Assembly (NCBI RefSeq): GCF_021390195.1
Contig: NZ_CP090003.1
Location: 3,307,501 to 3,371,500, forward strand
Length of the DNA stretch: 64,000 nt
Direction: 5' to 3'
Source: Flagellimonas sp. CMM7
GTDB taxonomy: Bacteria; Bacteroidota; Bacteroidia; Flavobacteriales; Flavobacteriaceae
Below the pieces are notes generated by a model, which worked only from the letters and a program-made list of their open reading frames with translations, had not been told where the DNA came from and searched no databases. The position numbers were made by a program, and so were the translations under genes. Shown piece by piece: positions 26,415 through 35,507 of the stretch. Each line of letters starts with the position of its first letter. Positions within the stretch are counted from its first letter, which is position 1.

Positions 26415-29357
26415 TTATAAGCTATCGCAGTGAAACTTTGGTTTTTTGTTCTCTTTTGGACCTTGCATTTCTGCTCCGTTCTCTTTTTCGTTCAACATCA
26501 TATTAATGAGTTGACTACGTTCTCGTTTTACAGATTCTCGCAATAGCCTATCTTTTTCCAGGTCGAAATAAACAGTGCCTTCAATCATTGTTTTTTCTGC
26601 TTTGGCATATACTGAAAGCGGATGATCGTTCCACAATACTAAATCTGCGTCTTTGCCCACTTCAATACTTCCAACACGGCTATCAATGTGCAATAACTTA
26701 GCTGGATTCAAGGTTACCGTTTTCCAGGCTTCAATTTCTGACATGCCTCCATATTTAACTGTTTTACCAGCTTCTTGGTTCAATCTTCTGGACATTTCTG
26801 CATCATCACTATTTATGGCCACAGTTACTCCCTGGCTGGCCATGATTGCAGCATTGTGTGGAATAGCGTCGTTTACTTCATATTTATAGGCCCACCAATC
26901 ACTAAAAGTTGAACCTCCTACACCGTGTTCAGCCATTTTATCTGCTACTTTATAGCCTTCTAAAATGTGTGTGAAGGTGTTTACACGGAAATTGAATTTT
27001 TCGGCAACTTTCATTAGCATATTGATTTCACTTTGAACATAGGAATGACAGCTGATAAAACGTTCCCCATTTAAAATTTCGGCTAAGGTTTCCATTTCCT
27101 CATCATACCGGTAGGGTTGCCCACTTTTCTTTTTGGCATCATATTCCTTGGCTCGTTGAAAGTAATCTACAAAAACTTGTTCCACGCCCATTCTGGTTTG
27201 TGGAAAACGTGAAAAGCTCTGCCAGTTGGACTGTTTTACATTTTCACCTAAAGCGAATTTTATGAATTTAGGTGAGTTTTGAAATATAAGTCCATCAGCA
27301 CTTTCGCCCCATTTTAACCTTAAAATAGCTGAACGACCTCCAATGGGATTTGCCGAACCATGAAGCAGCTGAATTGTTGTCACCCCACCAGCCAAATTTC
27401 TATAGATATCCATATCCTTGGAGTCTACTACATCCGTCATTTTTACCTCGGCAGTTGAGTTATGACCTGCTTCATTGATTGCAAGAGCTCCAATGTGTGA
27501 ATGTTCATCAATAATACCTGCGGTCAAATGTTTTCCAGTTGCATCTACTACTTTTACATTTCCGGCATTAAGCTCTTTGCCAATTTTGGAGATCTTACCA
27601 TTTTTGACCAAAACATCTGTGGTTTCCATAACGGTTTCACCAGTCCAAACCGTTGCATTTTTAAAAAGATAATTCTCTTGTTTTGGTTTTGCCTTGTATC
27701 CATACCCCACATTTGGATAGGAGAGAGTCATTAGCTTTGGGGTATTGGTTTTGGTATTCTTTTTTGCCTTTTCCTCAAAAGATGCAGTTCTTCGAACATT
27801 TACTGAAGATTCACTTCCATTGGGTAAAGTTATCCTACCTTTAATGTTTTCAGTACTTTCAGTGATAAGGGCTATCAGCCTATATGATTTTCCATCATTG
27901 TTGGAAAAGGACAAGTTCAACCAATCTGTTTTATAGTCAATTTTGGAATCAAGTTTTACGGTATCCCTTTTTACAATCGCTTTAGGTTTGTTTGGTTCTC
28001 CTGTTATGGAAAGGGCGTAAGTAGCTCCGTCGACGGTAAGGTTGTAATCCCCTCGAATATCTTCTTGATCTTTCGGATTGATGACATTTTTTGTGCCTTG
28101 TACCCAATTCTCATAAAGTGTCGCTCCTTTTTCGAAAATATCCCCGGAAGCAATCAACAAGTTTGCGTGTCTGCCTACTTGCAATGAACCTATCTGGTTG
28201 GATTTTCCTAAAATGTTCGCGGGCACTGTTGTTAAAGCTTCCAACGCTTTTGTTTTAGAAAGCCCATGATTAATGGCCTTCATGAGTTTGGATTTAAATT
28301 CTGATGGAGATTTTAGATCAAACAGCGTGAATGAAAATTGGATTGAATTTTCTTCTAATACTTTAGGGTTTGAAGGAGCCAAATTCCAATGCCTCATATC
28401 TTTTAAGGTAACATAATGTGCTTCGTACGGATTTGAAACATCATATGCCTTAGGGAAGTTGAGCGGAACGATTAATTTGGCATTGGTAGCTTTTATTTCC
28501 TGTATGTGTTCGTATTCATCCCCACCGGCCAGTATGGCATATTGAATTCCAAATTGATCACCAATTTTATCAGCTCTCAAAACATTTCCATTATTTCCGG
28601 CAGCAAAAATTTGTATCATCCCTTTATTCGCTATCAAAGCTTCCAATGAACGGTCTTTGGTATCCACTTTACCTTTGTCATACCAATCCATATCATAGTA
28701 CAACTGACGCATTAAGGAAGTAGCTCCCATTAAAGATGTGGGATAGGATTGATTTTTTGCAATACTTTTTTTGAAAGAAAAATATTGGGCCGACTTATCT
28801 TCCAATATTCGTTTAGATTCGCTTCCCTGATCGTTCAATGCAACCAGAACCCCAGAACCTCTCGCTATACCATCCTGAATATGGGAGTTGACCACCCCAA
28901 AGCCTGCTTTTCTAAGCTCTTTGGCTTTTTTATCATCATAGCTAAAACTTGAAATAGCATTGTTTTCGGGCATAATATGATCGTTCCAGTAAAACCCCTC
29001 ACGAGAAGCGTTGTATTGTGCTGATCTACCTCGGCTTTTCGCTTTCTCAGGTTTTTTTACACCAAAACCGGAGAATACATCAATAAATGAAGGGTAAATG
29101 TATTTCCCTTCTAAATCTTCAACCACGGCATTTTTTGGAATACTCACCGTGTTTCCTACCTGAACTACTTTTCCATTTTGGATAAGCAATGTTCCGTTTT
29201 CAATAACTTGGGTAGGAGTAACATAAATCTTGGCATTTGTGAATGCCATGTAATTGTTGTTTTTTGTTTTGACACCATCATTTTTTGGAAAATAATCTTG
29301 GGCAAACAAAGAGACACTTCCCAAAAGTAGGGAGAGTGTTAGGAGTCTCATCTTCAT
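26415..29357 (-). CDS. Large secreted double amidohydrolase
   Basis: 980 aa, a signal peptide (LFAQ) and two amidohydrolase-like modules. The first (about 30-440) lacks the HxH motif (YPSFIDVFSGFG), like the neighbouring 430-aa protein. The second (about 560-950) keeps a metal site: DEHSHIG, CHSY, FTHILEG and NSDD. It thus resembles a fusion of a dead and an active copy. Similar proteins are annotated as amidohydrolases in many Flavobacteria. The substrate is unknown; export and the pairing suggest breakdown of an amide or a cyclic compound outside the cytoplasm. Confidence 0.87.
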   Translation of the reverse strand: MKMRLLTLSLLLGSVSLFAQDYFPKNDGVKTKNNNYMAFTNAKIYVTPTQVIENGTLLIQNGKVVQVGNTVSIPKNAVVEDLEGKYIYPSFIDVFSGFGVKKPEKAKSRGRSAQYNASREGFYWNDHIMPENNAISSFSYDDKKAKELRKAGFGVVNSHIQDGIARGSGVLVALNDQGSESKRILEDKSAQYFSFKKSIAKNQSYPTSLMGATSLMRQLYYDMDWYDKGKVDTKDRSLEALIANKGMIQIFAAGNNGNVLRADKIGDQFGIQYAILAGGDEYEHIQEIKATNAKLIVPLNFPKAYDVSNPYEAHYVTLKDMRHWNLAPSNPKVLEENSIQFSFTLFDLKSPSEFKSKLMKAINHGLSKTKALEALTTVPANILGKSNQIGSLQVGRHANLLIASGDIFEKGATLYENWVQGTKNVINPKDQEDIRGDYNLTVDGATYALSITGEPNKPKAIVKRDTVKLDSKIDYKTDWLNLSFSNNDGKSYRLIALITESTENIKGRITLPNGSESSVNVRRTASFEEKAKKNTKTNTPKLMTLSYPNVGYGYKAKPKQENYLFKNATVWTGETVMETTDVLVKNGKISKIGKELNAGNVKVVDATGKHLTAGIIDEHSHIGALAINEAGHNSTAEVKMTDVVDSKDMDIYRNLAGGVTTIQLLHGSANPIGGRSAILRLKWGESADGLIFQNSPKFIKFALGENVKQSNWQSFSRFPQTRMGVEQVFVDYFQRAKEYDAKKKSGQPYRYDEEMETLAEILNGERFISCHSYVQSEINMLMKVAEKFNFRVNTFTHILEGYKVADKMAEHGVGGSTFSDWWAYKYEVNDAIPHNAAIMASQGVTVAINSDDAEMSRRLNQEAGKTVKYGGMSEIEAWKTVTLNPAKLLHIDSRVGSIEVGKDADLVLWNDHPLSVYAKAEKTMIEGTVYFDLEKDRLLRESVKRERSQLINMMLNEKENGAEMQGPKENKKPKFHCDSL

Positions 29358-29382
29358 ATAATATTTATTGGATTAGTCGCTT

Positions 29383-29413
29383 TAAAGGTAGCGGAAGTAG
29401 GGGTATTGTACAA
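29383..29413 (-). promoter_or_regulatory. Probable promoter of the amidohydrolase operon
   Basis: On the coding strand TTG (29413-29411), a 20-nt spacer and TACCTTTA (29390-29383): a one-base miss from TAnnTTTG with ideal spacing. It lies about 26 nt upstream of ATG 29357. Confidence 0.5.
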
Positions 29414-29421
29414 GCTGCAAT

Positions 29422-30489
29422 TTAGAATGTATATTTATCATGATAGTTGATTAAAAGCCCCACTACGGAATTATAACTTTTAATACCCTCTTGTTGATTG
29501 TTCGCTTTTAAAAAGGTGTTGAAAATGGACTTGAAAACAGGTTCCAAAGGGTTTTCATATTGCTTCCAAAATTCGGAGACCTCTTTAAAATTCTTTTTGA
29601 CCCCGGGATTTAGTTGTTCAACAATTTCTTGAAATTTGATATCATCTTTTCTTGACAAATCTGACAGACAATAGGCCAAGGCATGGGAGTAAGCCGTGTA
29701 TTTAAAGTATACATCTTCATTTCTGACAGTAACTAAGAAACCTATGAAATTAGTAGCGTCTTCTGCGGAATACCCTAACTGATGCCCTACTTCATGCCCG
29801 CTTACTGTTGGTAATCTGTAGAGAGGGGTTATTCCATTCACTTGTGCCTCATTGGAAAACGGATTTAGGTAACCTCCATATCCCATATAGGTTAGTGGAA
29901 GGCTAAAAAGAGATGATTTAAGACTAGGTTTTTTATACTCAAAACTTGGGTAACTTTCCTTTAATAACGCATAACCGTCTTTGGTTTTTTTAAATATTTC
30001 TTTCTTGGAATATGGAATTTTTACGGGATCAATACTGTCTCTTGTAATTTTGGCTTGGTAATGGTTGGACCTTTCTGCCAAATACTGTGTGAAAGTTACT
30101 AGTTCGTCGTTGCTGTATTCTTTTTCAATCCCGAGTTTCCATGTAATAGGCTGTCGGTAGTAATTCATTCCCCATAGTAAATGGAATGCAAAATAGGTTA
30201 TGGATAAAACCACTACTATATCTTTTAAAAAAAGTAGCGGTTTCTTTTTTATGGATTTTCGATAGATGTATATGTATCTTCCCGCTAAGATGAAAAGTGC
30301 TAGATAAAAAAGATCGCCAATTGAAAAAGGCACCCATCCAAAAAGTGTTCTTAAAAACCACGAGATACCCGGATACAATGCATTGCTATAATATTTTTCA
30401 ATAAACTCAGGATAGCTTCCAACCCATTTTACAAGAATTATTTGCAGGGGTAGGGCTATGGCGATAATTGTTTTAATTTTCTGTCCCAT
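29422..30489 (-). CDS. DUF3810 membrane protein, probable zinc peptidase
   Basis: 355 aa from ATG 30489 (a TTG one codon upstream is ignored). Three N-terminal membrane helices are followed by a soluble domain with VSGHEVGHQLGYSAEDATNF, giving H232-E233-x-x-H236, a gluzincin-like site. Family members are restricted to Bacteroidota and some Firmicutes and have no proven substrate. The motif suggests an active metalloprotease, although DUF3810 is usually left uncharacterised. Single gene, followed 65 nt later by the amidohydrolase operon. Confidence 0.87.
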   Translation of the reverse strand: MGQKIKTIIAIALPLQIILVKWVGSYPEFIEKYYSNALYPGISWFLRTLFGWVPFSIGDLFYLALFILAGRYIYIYRKSIKKKPLLFLKDIVVVLSITYFAFHLLWGMNYYRQPITWKLGIEKEYSNDELVTFTQYLAERSNHYQAKITRDSIDPVKIPYSKKEIFKKTKDGYALLKESYPSFEYKKPSLKSSLFSLPLTYMGYGGYLNPFSNEAQVNGITPLYRLPTVSGHEVGHQLGYSAEDATNFIGFLVTVRNEDVYFKYTAYSHALAYCLSDLSRKDDIKFQEIVEQLNPGVKKNFKEVSEFWKQYENPLEPVFKSIFNTFLKANNQQEGIKSYNSVVGLLINYHDKYTF

Positions 30490-30593
30490 CAAAAATCAAA
30501 AAATATAAGGGGTATTTTAAACTTCTAATCTAGTTCTTAATTATTAGATTCCCAATAAGGTACTAGGTCTTAACAAACCTTTGGGTAAAAAAT

Positions 30594-30624
30594 AAAAAAA
30601 GCTGCATATTGTGCAGCTTTTTTT
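30594..30624. terminator. Intrinsic terminator after the PPIase gene
   Basis: AAAAAAAGCTGCA and TGCAGCTTTTTTT form a 13-bp stem with a 5-nt loop, 20 nt downstream of the minus-strand PPIase stop. It is symmetric enough to work on both strands. Confidence 0.88.
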
Positions 30625-30643
30625 GATGAATTCTTACTATGAT

Positions 30644-31753
30644 TTATTCTCCAATTCCCGTAATTTCCAAATCAAAAACTAGGTCTGAGTTTGGGGGGAT
30701 TGGGCCTCCGCCTTGTGCTCCATATCCTAGATGAGGTGGAATAAACAAGCGAATTTTATCTCCAACCTTCATGGTTTGAAGGCCTTCTTTAAAACCTGGA
30801 ATTAGACGTGCTTCTGGACTAAAATCCATCAATACGGGCGAATAGCCATTACCTTGTTTTCTTTTAGCGTCAAACTTGTTGTGTCTTATTGCTACTTCTT
30901 CGTAGTTGCTATCAAATAAATCTCCATTGGGTAACCAACCTGCATAGCTTACCAATACTTTTTGCCCTATTTTAGGTTGTTCTCCATCTCCTTGGGTAAT
31001 AGTGTAAATTTTTAATCCAGATGGAGTTTCCAATGCTTCTTCTTTTTGTTTGGCGAGTTCTGAAACAAAATCCTCTTTCATTTTTTTGAAAGCGGCCACC
31101 GCTTCTTCTTCTTCGGCAAAATAGTCGGTCATTATTTGGATAGCATCAAATTTTTTGGCCTCCATACCATTTCTTACAATTTCCACTTTGTTCATTACCA
31201 CATCAACTTTGGGTTTGTTTGAAGGAGGGATAACTTCAACACCAGCAATGGTGTCCACTACATCCATTCCCACTACTACTTCACCAAATACCGAGTGTCT
31301 TCCGTCTAACCAAGGTGTTTCTTTGTGTGTGATAAAGAATTGACTTCCATTGGTCTTAGGCCCCGAGTTGGCCATGGACAAAATTCCTTTTTTGGAATGA
31401 CTAAGAGAATCATGGAACTCATCTTTGAACTTATACCCAGGGTTTCCACTTCCAGTGCCTGTAGGATCTCCACCTTGTATCATGAAATCCTTTATGATTC
31501 TATGAAATATAATACCTTCATAATATTTTTTTCCTGTAAGACTGTCGGCTACAAACGGATTATTGCCTTCTGCTAGTGATACAAAGTTAGCGACGGTAAC
31601 AGGGGTTTTCCCATGCTCTAATTTTACAATTATGTCACCCTGACTGGTTTGTATGTCTGCAAAAATCCCGTCACCTAAGTCGGCATATTTGCTGGATTTG
31701 CATCCAAAGAAAACAATGGAAAGTAAAGTGATTAAAACAATAGATTGTTTCAT
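30644..31753 (-). CDS. Lipoprotein with fused cyclophilin and FKBP peptidyl-prolyl isomerase domains
   Basis: 369 aa. A lipobox FFGC (C18) anchors it. Residues about 30-195 are a cyclophilin (FHRIIKDFMIQGGDPTGTG, SMANSGPKTNGSQFFI, LDGRHSVFGEV); about 205-240 a charged helix; about 245-369 an FKBP (SYAGWLPNGDLFDSNYE, GFKEGLQTMKVGDK, HLGYGAQGGGPIPPNSD). Two unrelated isomerase folds on one lipoprotein suggest a periplasmic folding catalyst. It is 5 nt from gldI, another FKBP, in an nrnA-gldI-PPIase operon. Confidence 0.93.
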   Translation of the reverse strand: MKQSIVLITLLSIVFFGCKSSKYADLGDGIFADIQTSQGDIIVKLEHGKTPVTVANFVSLAEGNNPFVADSLTGKKYYEGIIFHRIIKDFMIQGGDPTGTGSGNPGYKFKDEFHDSLSHSKKGILSMANSGPKTNGSQFFITHKETPWLDGRHSVFGEVVVGMDVVDTIAGVEVIPPSNKPKVDVVMNKVEIVRNGMEAKKFDAIQIMTDYFAEEEEAVAAFKKMKEDFVSELAKQKEEALETPSGLKIYTITQGDGEQPKIGQKVLVSYAGWLPNGDLFDSNYEEVAIRHNKFDAKRKQGNGYSPVLMDFSPEARLIPGFKEGLQTMKVGDKIRLFIPPHLGYGAQGGGPIPPNSDLVFDLEITGIGE

Positions 31754-31758
31754 TTTTA

Positions 31759-32316
31759 TTATGGTTTTTGATTTAAACTATCTTGATTAATAATTATTGT
31801 ATGTAATTCTATTGTAGATTTTAAAGGAGTTTTAGGGCCAATACTATTTCCATCACCGTGATAGCCAAATGCTAACAAAGAAGGAAACAGAAATGTTGCA
31901 CGCTCACTAATTTTTAGCAGTTTAACCGCATTTTGTAAGCCAGGAAACAGTTGTTCTTTGTCCACTACGTATGAAATAGGGCCAATGTCTTCCATGGAAT
32001 AAATGGTGTCATTGCCCAGAGTCACAAGATTATAAGAAAACAATATCTGGTCATTGGTTTTTGGTGAATACGTAGCCGTATCATTTTTAACATCAAAAAA
32101 ATACTGAAACCCGCTTGGACTGGCTATATAATCATGAACGGTGTCCTTTTCAATAATGTCGGTTATGATTTTTTCTTCAAGCTCCAATAACTGCTTATTG
32201 CGTTCCACGGATTCTTTAAAAAAGCTACCAGATTTTACTTCTACTGGTTTTCTTGGTTCTGGACCTCCGCAGTTTGCCAAAAGAATTGCCGTAAAAATTA
32301 GAAAAAAATCTCTCAT
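31759..32316 (-). CDS. gldI: Gliding motility-associated peptidyl-prolyl isomerase GldI
   Basis: 185 aa lipoprotein (lipobox LLANC, C16) with a C-terminal FKBP-like domain (about 68-178: DQILFSYNLVTLGNDTIYS, LFPGLQNAVKLLKISERATF, GPKTPLKSTIELHT). In Flavobacterium johnsoniae GldI is required for gliding, probably by helping other Gld proteins fold in the periplasm. Its ATG overlaps the NrnA stop by 4 nt (ATGA), and it is followed by a second PPIase. Other gld/spr genes are not in the window. Confidence 0.87.
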   Translation of the reverse strand: MRDFFLIFTAILLANCGGPEPRKPVEVKSGSFFKESVERNKQLLELEEKIITDIIEKDTVHDYIASPSGFQYFFDVKNDTATYSPKTNDQILFSYNLVTLGNDTIYSMEDIGPISYVVDKEQLFPGLQNAVKLLKISERATFLFPSLLAFGYHGDGNSIGPKTPLKSTIELHTIIINQDSLNQKP

Positions 32317-33329
32317 GGATTTAATTGGCTTTTGTACGTTTTTAAGATGGTATTGAATTGATTAATGGTTTCCTCCATACTGATTTCACTTCTTCCTCCT
32401 GCCGCATTATCGTGTCCGCCGCCATTAAAATGGTTTCTTGCAAACTCATTTACGGAAAAATCACCTATTGAACGAAACGAAATTTTTATAATACCTTCTT
32501 CTTTATTTTCAATAAAAATTACTGCAAAAATAATTCCTTCCAACGTTAAACCATAATTTACAAAACCTTCGGTATCCCCTTTCTTAAAATCATGTTTGTC
32601 CAATTCCTCTTGTGTCAACGTAATATAGGCTGCGTTATACTCCGGAAGAATTACCATGTTACTTAATGCTACCCCAAGCAAATGAAGACGGGATGGGGAG
32701 TTGGTATCGTAAATATTTTGATGAATTTCCATGTTTTCCGCCCCACGATCTATTAAATCTGCAACCACACGATGCGTTCTGCTAGAGGTTGATCTATATT
32801 TAAACGAACCTGTATCTGTCATAATCCCAGTATACAGATTAGTGGCAATAGCTTTGGTTATACTGTCAATACCTCCCAAGTATTCTATGAAATTATAAAC
32901 CATCTCGCAGGTAGAACTCATGCTTACATCTGAGTAGGTCACCTTGGCATAATTACTTGGTTGTTGATGGTGATCTATCATAATGAAATCTGCCTTTTTT
33001 TCTTTTAAAACAGTTTCCAGCTGCCCAGTTCTGGATAAATCATTAAAATCTAATGTAAAAATTACGGTCGCTTCTTCAAGCGCTTTTTTGCATTGCGAGT
33101 TTTCCTTTTCAAAATTTAAAATAGTATCACTCCCGGGCATCCATTTTAGAAATTTTGGATAATCATTTGGTGATATGACCGTAGCTTGTAATCCTTTGTC
33201 TTTGAGGAAGTTTAGGAGTCCAAGACATGAGCCTATAGCATCACCGTCAGGGTTCTTGTGGGGTATGATTGCGATTTTTTGGGGCTGGGAAAGAATAGAC
33301 TTGACCGTCGTGATATCCTCTAAATTCAT
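32313..33329 (-). CDS. DHH/DHHA1 phosphoesterase, NrnA-like oligoribonuclease/pAp phosphatase
   Basis: 338 aa. The DHH motifs are complete: HKNPDGDAIGS (H24, D28, D30), LDFND (about 94-97), IDHHQQP (D119-H120-H121) and SSTCEMVY; the DHHA1 tail carries GGGHDNAAGGR (about 310-320). NrnA degrades short RNA oligomers and 3'-phosphoadenosine 5'-phosphate. It leads the operon with gldI and the PPIase, an arrangement known in Flavobacterium. A TATCTTTG box lies just before the ATG. Confidence 0.92.
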   Translation of the reverse strand: MNLEDITTVKSILSQPQKIAIIPHKNPDGDAIGSCLGLLNFLKDKGLQATVISPNDYPKFLKWMPGSDTILNFEKENSQCKKALEEATVIFTLDFNDLSRTGQLETVLKEKKADFIMIDHHQQPSNYAKVTYSDVSMSSTCEMVYNFIEYLGGIDSITKAIATNLYTGIMTDTGSFKYRSTSSRTHRVVADLIDRGAENMEIHQNIYDTNSPSRLHLLGVALSNMVILPEYNAAYITLTQEELDKHDFKKGDTEGFVNYGLTLEGIIFAVIFIENKEEGIIKISFRSIGDFSVNEFARNHFNGGGHDNAAGGRSEISMEETINQFNTILKTYKSQLNP

Positions 33330-33334
33330 GCGGT

Positions 33335-33342
33335 CAAAGATA
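33335..33342 (-). promoter_or_regulatory. -7 box for the nrnA-gldI operon, possibly leaderless
   Basis: CAAAGATA reads TATCTTTG on the coding strand. Six bases separate it from ATG 33329, so the transcript would begin at or near the start codon. No TTG is found 17-23 nt upstream. Confidence 0.42.
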
Positions 33343-33376
33343 CAATAATATAATATAGAGGTAAACCTTGATCATC

Positions 33377-33384
33377 TATTTTTG
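33377..33384 (+). promoter_or_regulatory. -7 box for the PhoD-like gene
   Basis: TATTTTTG matches TAnnTTTG and lies 20 nt before ATG 33404. The matching TTG element is not visible in the short divergent gap. Confidence 0.42.
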
Positions 33385-33403
33385 TTGTACCGAATTTAAA
33401 GTT

Positions 33404-34447
33404 ATGCAACGCTTTTTTCTTTTTTTGAATATTGTCATTTTTGCCTTAGGGTGCAAGAACAAATCATATTCTCCTCCTTCCACTGGGCTTGCCCAAGAAG
33501 ATGCAAACACCAATTTCATAGTCGCTTTTGGCTCTTGTAACAAACAAGATGTTACAAACCCTTTTTGGGATGATATAACATTGCAGAATCCAAATGTTTG
33601 GATTTGGGGAGGTGATATTGTTTATGCAAATACAGATAATATGGATGAATTAAAGGCTATCTACAATAAGCAAGGCAAAAATAAGGGGTATCAATTGTTG
33701 AAATCTAAGGTTCCGGTAATTGGCACTTGGGATGACAATGATTATGGATTGAATGATGGAGGAGAAGAGTTTTTCATGAAAAGAGAGAGCCAACAATTGT
33801 TTTTGGATTTTATGGAGATTCCCAAAGATGATAAAAGAAGAAATAGAGAAGGAGTTTATGCTTCACATACCTATAAAACCCCCAAAGGAAGTATTAAGAT
33901 ATTGGTTTTGGATACTAGGTATTTTCGAAGTCAACTTTTAAAAGATGAGAATCTAAATAGACGTTACAAGGTTAATTATGAAAGTGATGCTACTGTTTTA
34001 GGTACGGAGCAATGGAAGTGGTTAGAGAATGAGTTAAGCACTTCTGAAGCTGATTTTAATCTAATCGTATCCAGTATTCAATTCTTATCTGCTGAGCATG
34101 GATTTGAAACTTGGGGTAATTTCCCCAAAGAAGTTGAAAAGCTTAATAAATTAATTATGGAATCCAAGGCAAAGGGAGCAATGATTTTATCTGGAGACCG
34201 TCACATATCCGAGTTTTCAAAAACAACTCTTGAAAATATGGAATATCCGTTAATTGATTTTACTAGTAGTGGACTTACGCATTCCTATTCCAGTTACGCT
34301 GGTGAGCCTAATCGATTTAGGGTAGGTGAGGTTACTTCCGTTCCTAGTTTTGGAATTATTGAGCTGAACATGAATAATAAAGAAGCGCACCTAAAAATAA
34401 TGGGTGAAAATGGAATGGTTTTTCAAGAGTTAAAACAGGTATATTAA
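33404..34447 (+). CDS. PhoD-like phosphatase lipoprotein
   Basis: 347 aa from ATG 33404; a TTG start at 33368 would spoil the lipobox FALGC (C17). The calcineurin-like metal motifs are FGSCNKQD, WIWGGDIVYAN, GTWDDNDYG and SGDRHISEF. PhoD-type enzymes release phosphate from diesters and need metal ions. The lipobox places it on the periplasmic or outer face. It stands alone between the divergent nrnA and ndk, and shows no PHO-box that I can recognise. Confidence 0.88.
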   Translation: MQRFFLFLNIVIFALGCKNKSYSPPSTGLAQEDANTNFIVAFGSCNKQDVTNPFWDDITLQNPNVWIWGGDIVYANTDNMDELKAIYNKQGKNKGYQLLKSKVPVIGTWDDNDYGLNDGGEEFFMKRESQQLFLDFMEIPKDDKRRNREGVYASHTYKTPKGSIKILVLDTRYFRSQLLKDENLNRRYKVNYESDATVLGTEQWKWLENELSTSEADFNLIVSSIQFLSAEHGFETWGNFPKEVEKLNKLIMESKAKGAMILSGDRHISEFSKTTLENMEYPLIDFTSSGLTHSYSSYAGEPNRFRVGEVTSVPSFGIIELNMNNKEAHLKIMGENGMVFQELKQVY

Positions 34448-34450
34448 ACC

Positions 34451-34480
34451 TTGTTCGTTGCTCGAAAAAACGTAAGTTTG
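34451..34480 (+). promoter_or_regulatory. Promoter of ndk
   Basis: TTG (34451-34453), a 19-nt spacer, TAAGTTTG (34473-34480): a consensus Bacteroidota promoter. The start of transcription would be about 10 nt before ATG 34497. Confidence 0.8.
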
Positions 34481-34496
34481 CGCAAAATTTAAAGAA

Positions 34497-34916
34497 ATGA
34501 CTGGAAATAGAACATTTACCATGATAAAGCCAGATGCTGTTGAAAACGGACATATTGGTGCAATTTTGGAAAAGATAACTGCTGCAGGATTTAGAATCGT
34601 AGCAATGAAATATACACAGTTAAGTAAAAGAGATGCTGAAGAATTCTACGCTGTACATAAAGAAAGACCTTTCTTTGGGGAATTGGTCGAATTTATGACA
34701 AGAGGACCTATTGTACCCGCTATTTTAGAAAAAGACAATGCGGTTGATGATTTTCGTGCATTAATCGGAACAACTAACCCAGCTGAAGCTGCAGAAGGAA
34801 CTATTCGTAAATTATTCGCCACAAGTATTGGTGAAAACGCAGTTCATGGTTCTGACAGTGATGAAAATGCTGCAATAGAAGGTGCTTTCCATTTTTCAGG
34901 TAGAGAAGTATTTTAG
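34497..34916 (+). CDS. ndk: Nucleoside-diphosphate kinase
   Basis: 139 aa, the usual length. It transfers the gamma-phosphate of ATP onto other NDPs through a phosphohistidine. Seen are the N-terminus [23 protein letters not shown], the nucleotide site [19 protein letters not shown], and the active-site histidine in NAVHGSDS (about 117). It has its own strong promoter and ends at a bidirectional hairpin. Confidence 0.97.
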   Translation: MTGNRTFTMIKPDAVENGHIGAILEKITAAGFRIVAMKYTQLSKRDAEEFYAVHKERPFFGELVEFMTRGPIVPAILEKDNAVDDFRALIGTTNPAEAAEGTIRKLFATSIGENAVHGSDSDENAAIEGAFHFSGREVF

Positions 34917-34947
34917 TTTTTTGCTAGCAAAAACTTTTTGAAAACAT

Positions 34948-34974
34948 AAAAACCACTCCTTTCGGGTGGTTTTT
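34948..34974. terminator. Bidirectional terminator between ndk and the GNAT gene
   Basis: AAAAACCAC and GTGGTTTTT form a 9-bp stem with a 9-nt loop and flanking A/T runs. Its right edge touches the stop codon of the converging GNAT gene. Confidence 0.85.
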
Positions 34975-35489
34975 TAAGTTGAAAACAACAGGAGTTCCTC
35001 TTTATCTCCTGGTGGTTTTATTTTTCCTTTTTCCTGAAGTCCAATTTTGTTGAGAAGATAGCGCGATTTACTATTTTTTTTAGTGGTAATTCCTAAAATG
35101 GGGTGCAGCTTCAATTCTGATTTTCCATATGCCAATGTTGCTTTGCACGCTTCAGTAGTATAGCTCTTTCCCTCATATTCCGGCAGAATTGCAAATCCTA
35201 TATCCGGGTTGTCCAAATAATCGCGTTTTACAAAACCACATATGCCAATAGGTACTGAAGATTCTTTTAAGCACATTTTATAAAGTCCGTAGCCATTCTC
35301 CTCATAAGAGTTAATTAAACTGGATTTAATATAATGGACTGCCTGCTTATCCGTTTTTACACCCCTATCCCCTATAAATTCTATCCAATTTGGACTATTT
35401 AATAGTTTTTTAAAAAACGGGAAATCCTCGATACTTGCTTCACAGATTGTTAATCGGGTTGTTTCAATGATTATTTTCACTTGATTCAC
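34974..35489 (-). CDS. GNAT N-acetyltransferase (RimJ/RimL type)
   Basis: 171 aa starting at GTG 35489. It has the RimJ/RimL order: an N-terminal strand ETTRLTICEAS, central DIGFAILPEYEGKSYTTEACKATLAYG (acetyl-CoA loop) and KNSKSRYLLNKIGLQEKGKI near the end. Members acetylate ribosomal proteins, amino acids or antibiotics; no specificity can be read. It is the last gene of the recF transcript and shares the terminator at 34948-34974. Confidence 0.88.
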   Translation of the reverse strand: MNQVKIIIETTRLTICEASIEDFPFFKKLLNSPNWIEFIGDRGVKTDKQAVHYIKSSLINSYEENGYGLYKMCLKESSVPIGICGFVKRDYLDNPDIGFAILPEYEGKSYTTEACKATLAYGKSELKLHPILGITTKKNSKSRYLLNKIGLQEKGKIKPPGDKEELLLFST

Positions 35490-35507
35490 GAATAATGTAC
35501 ATTGCTG

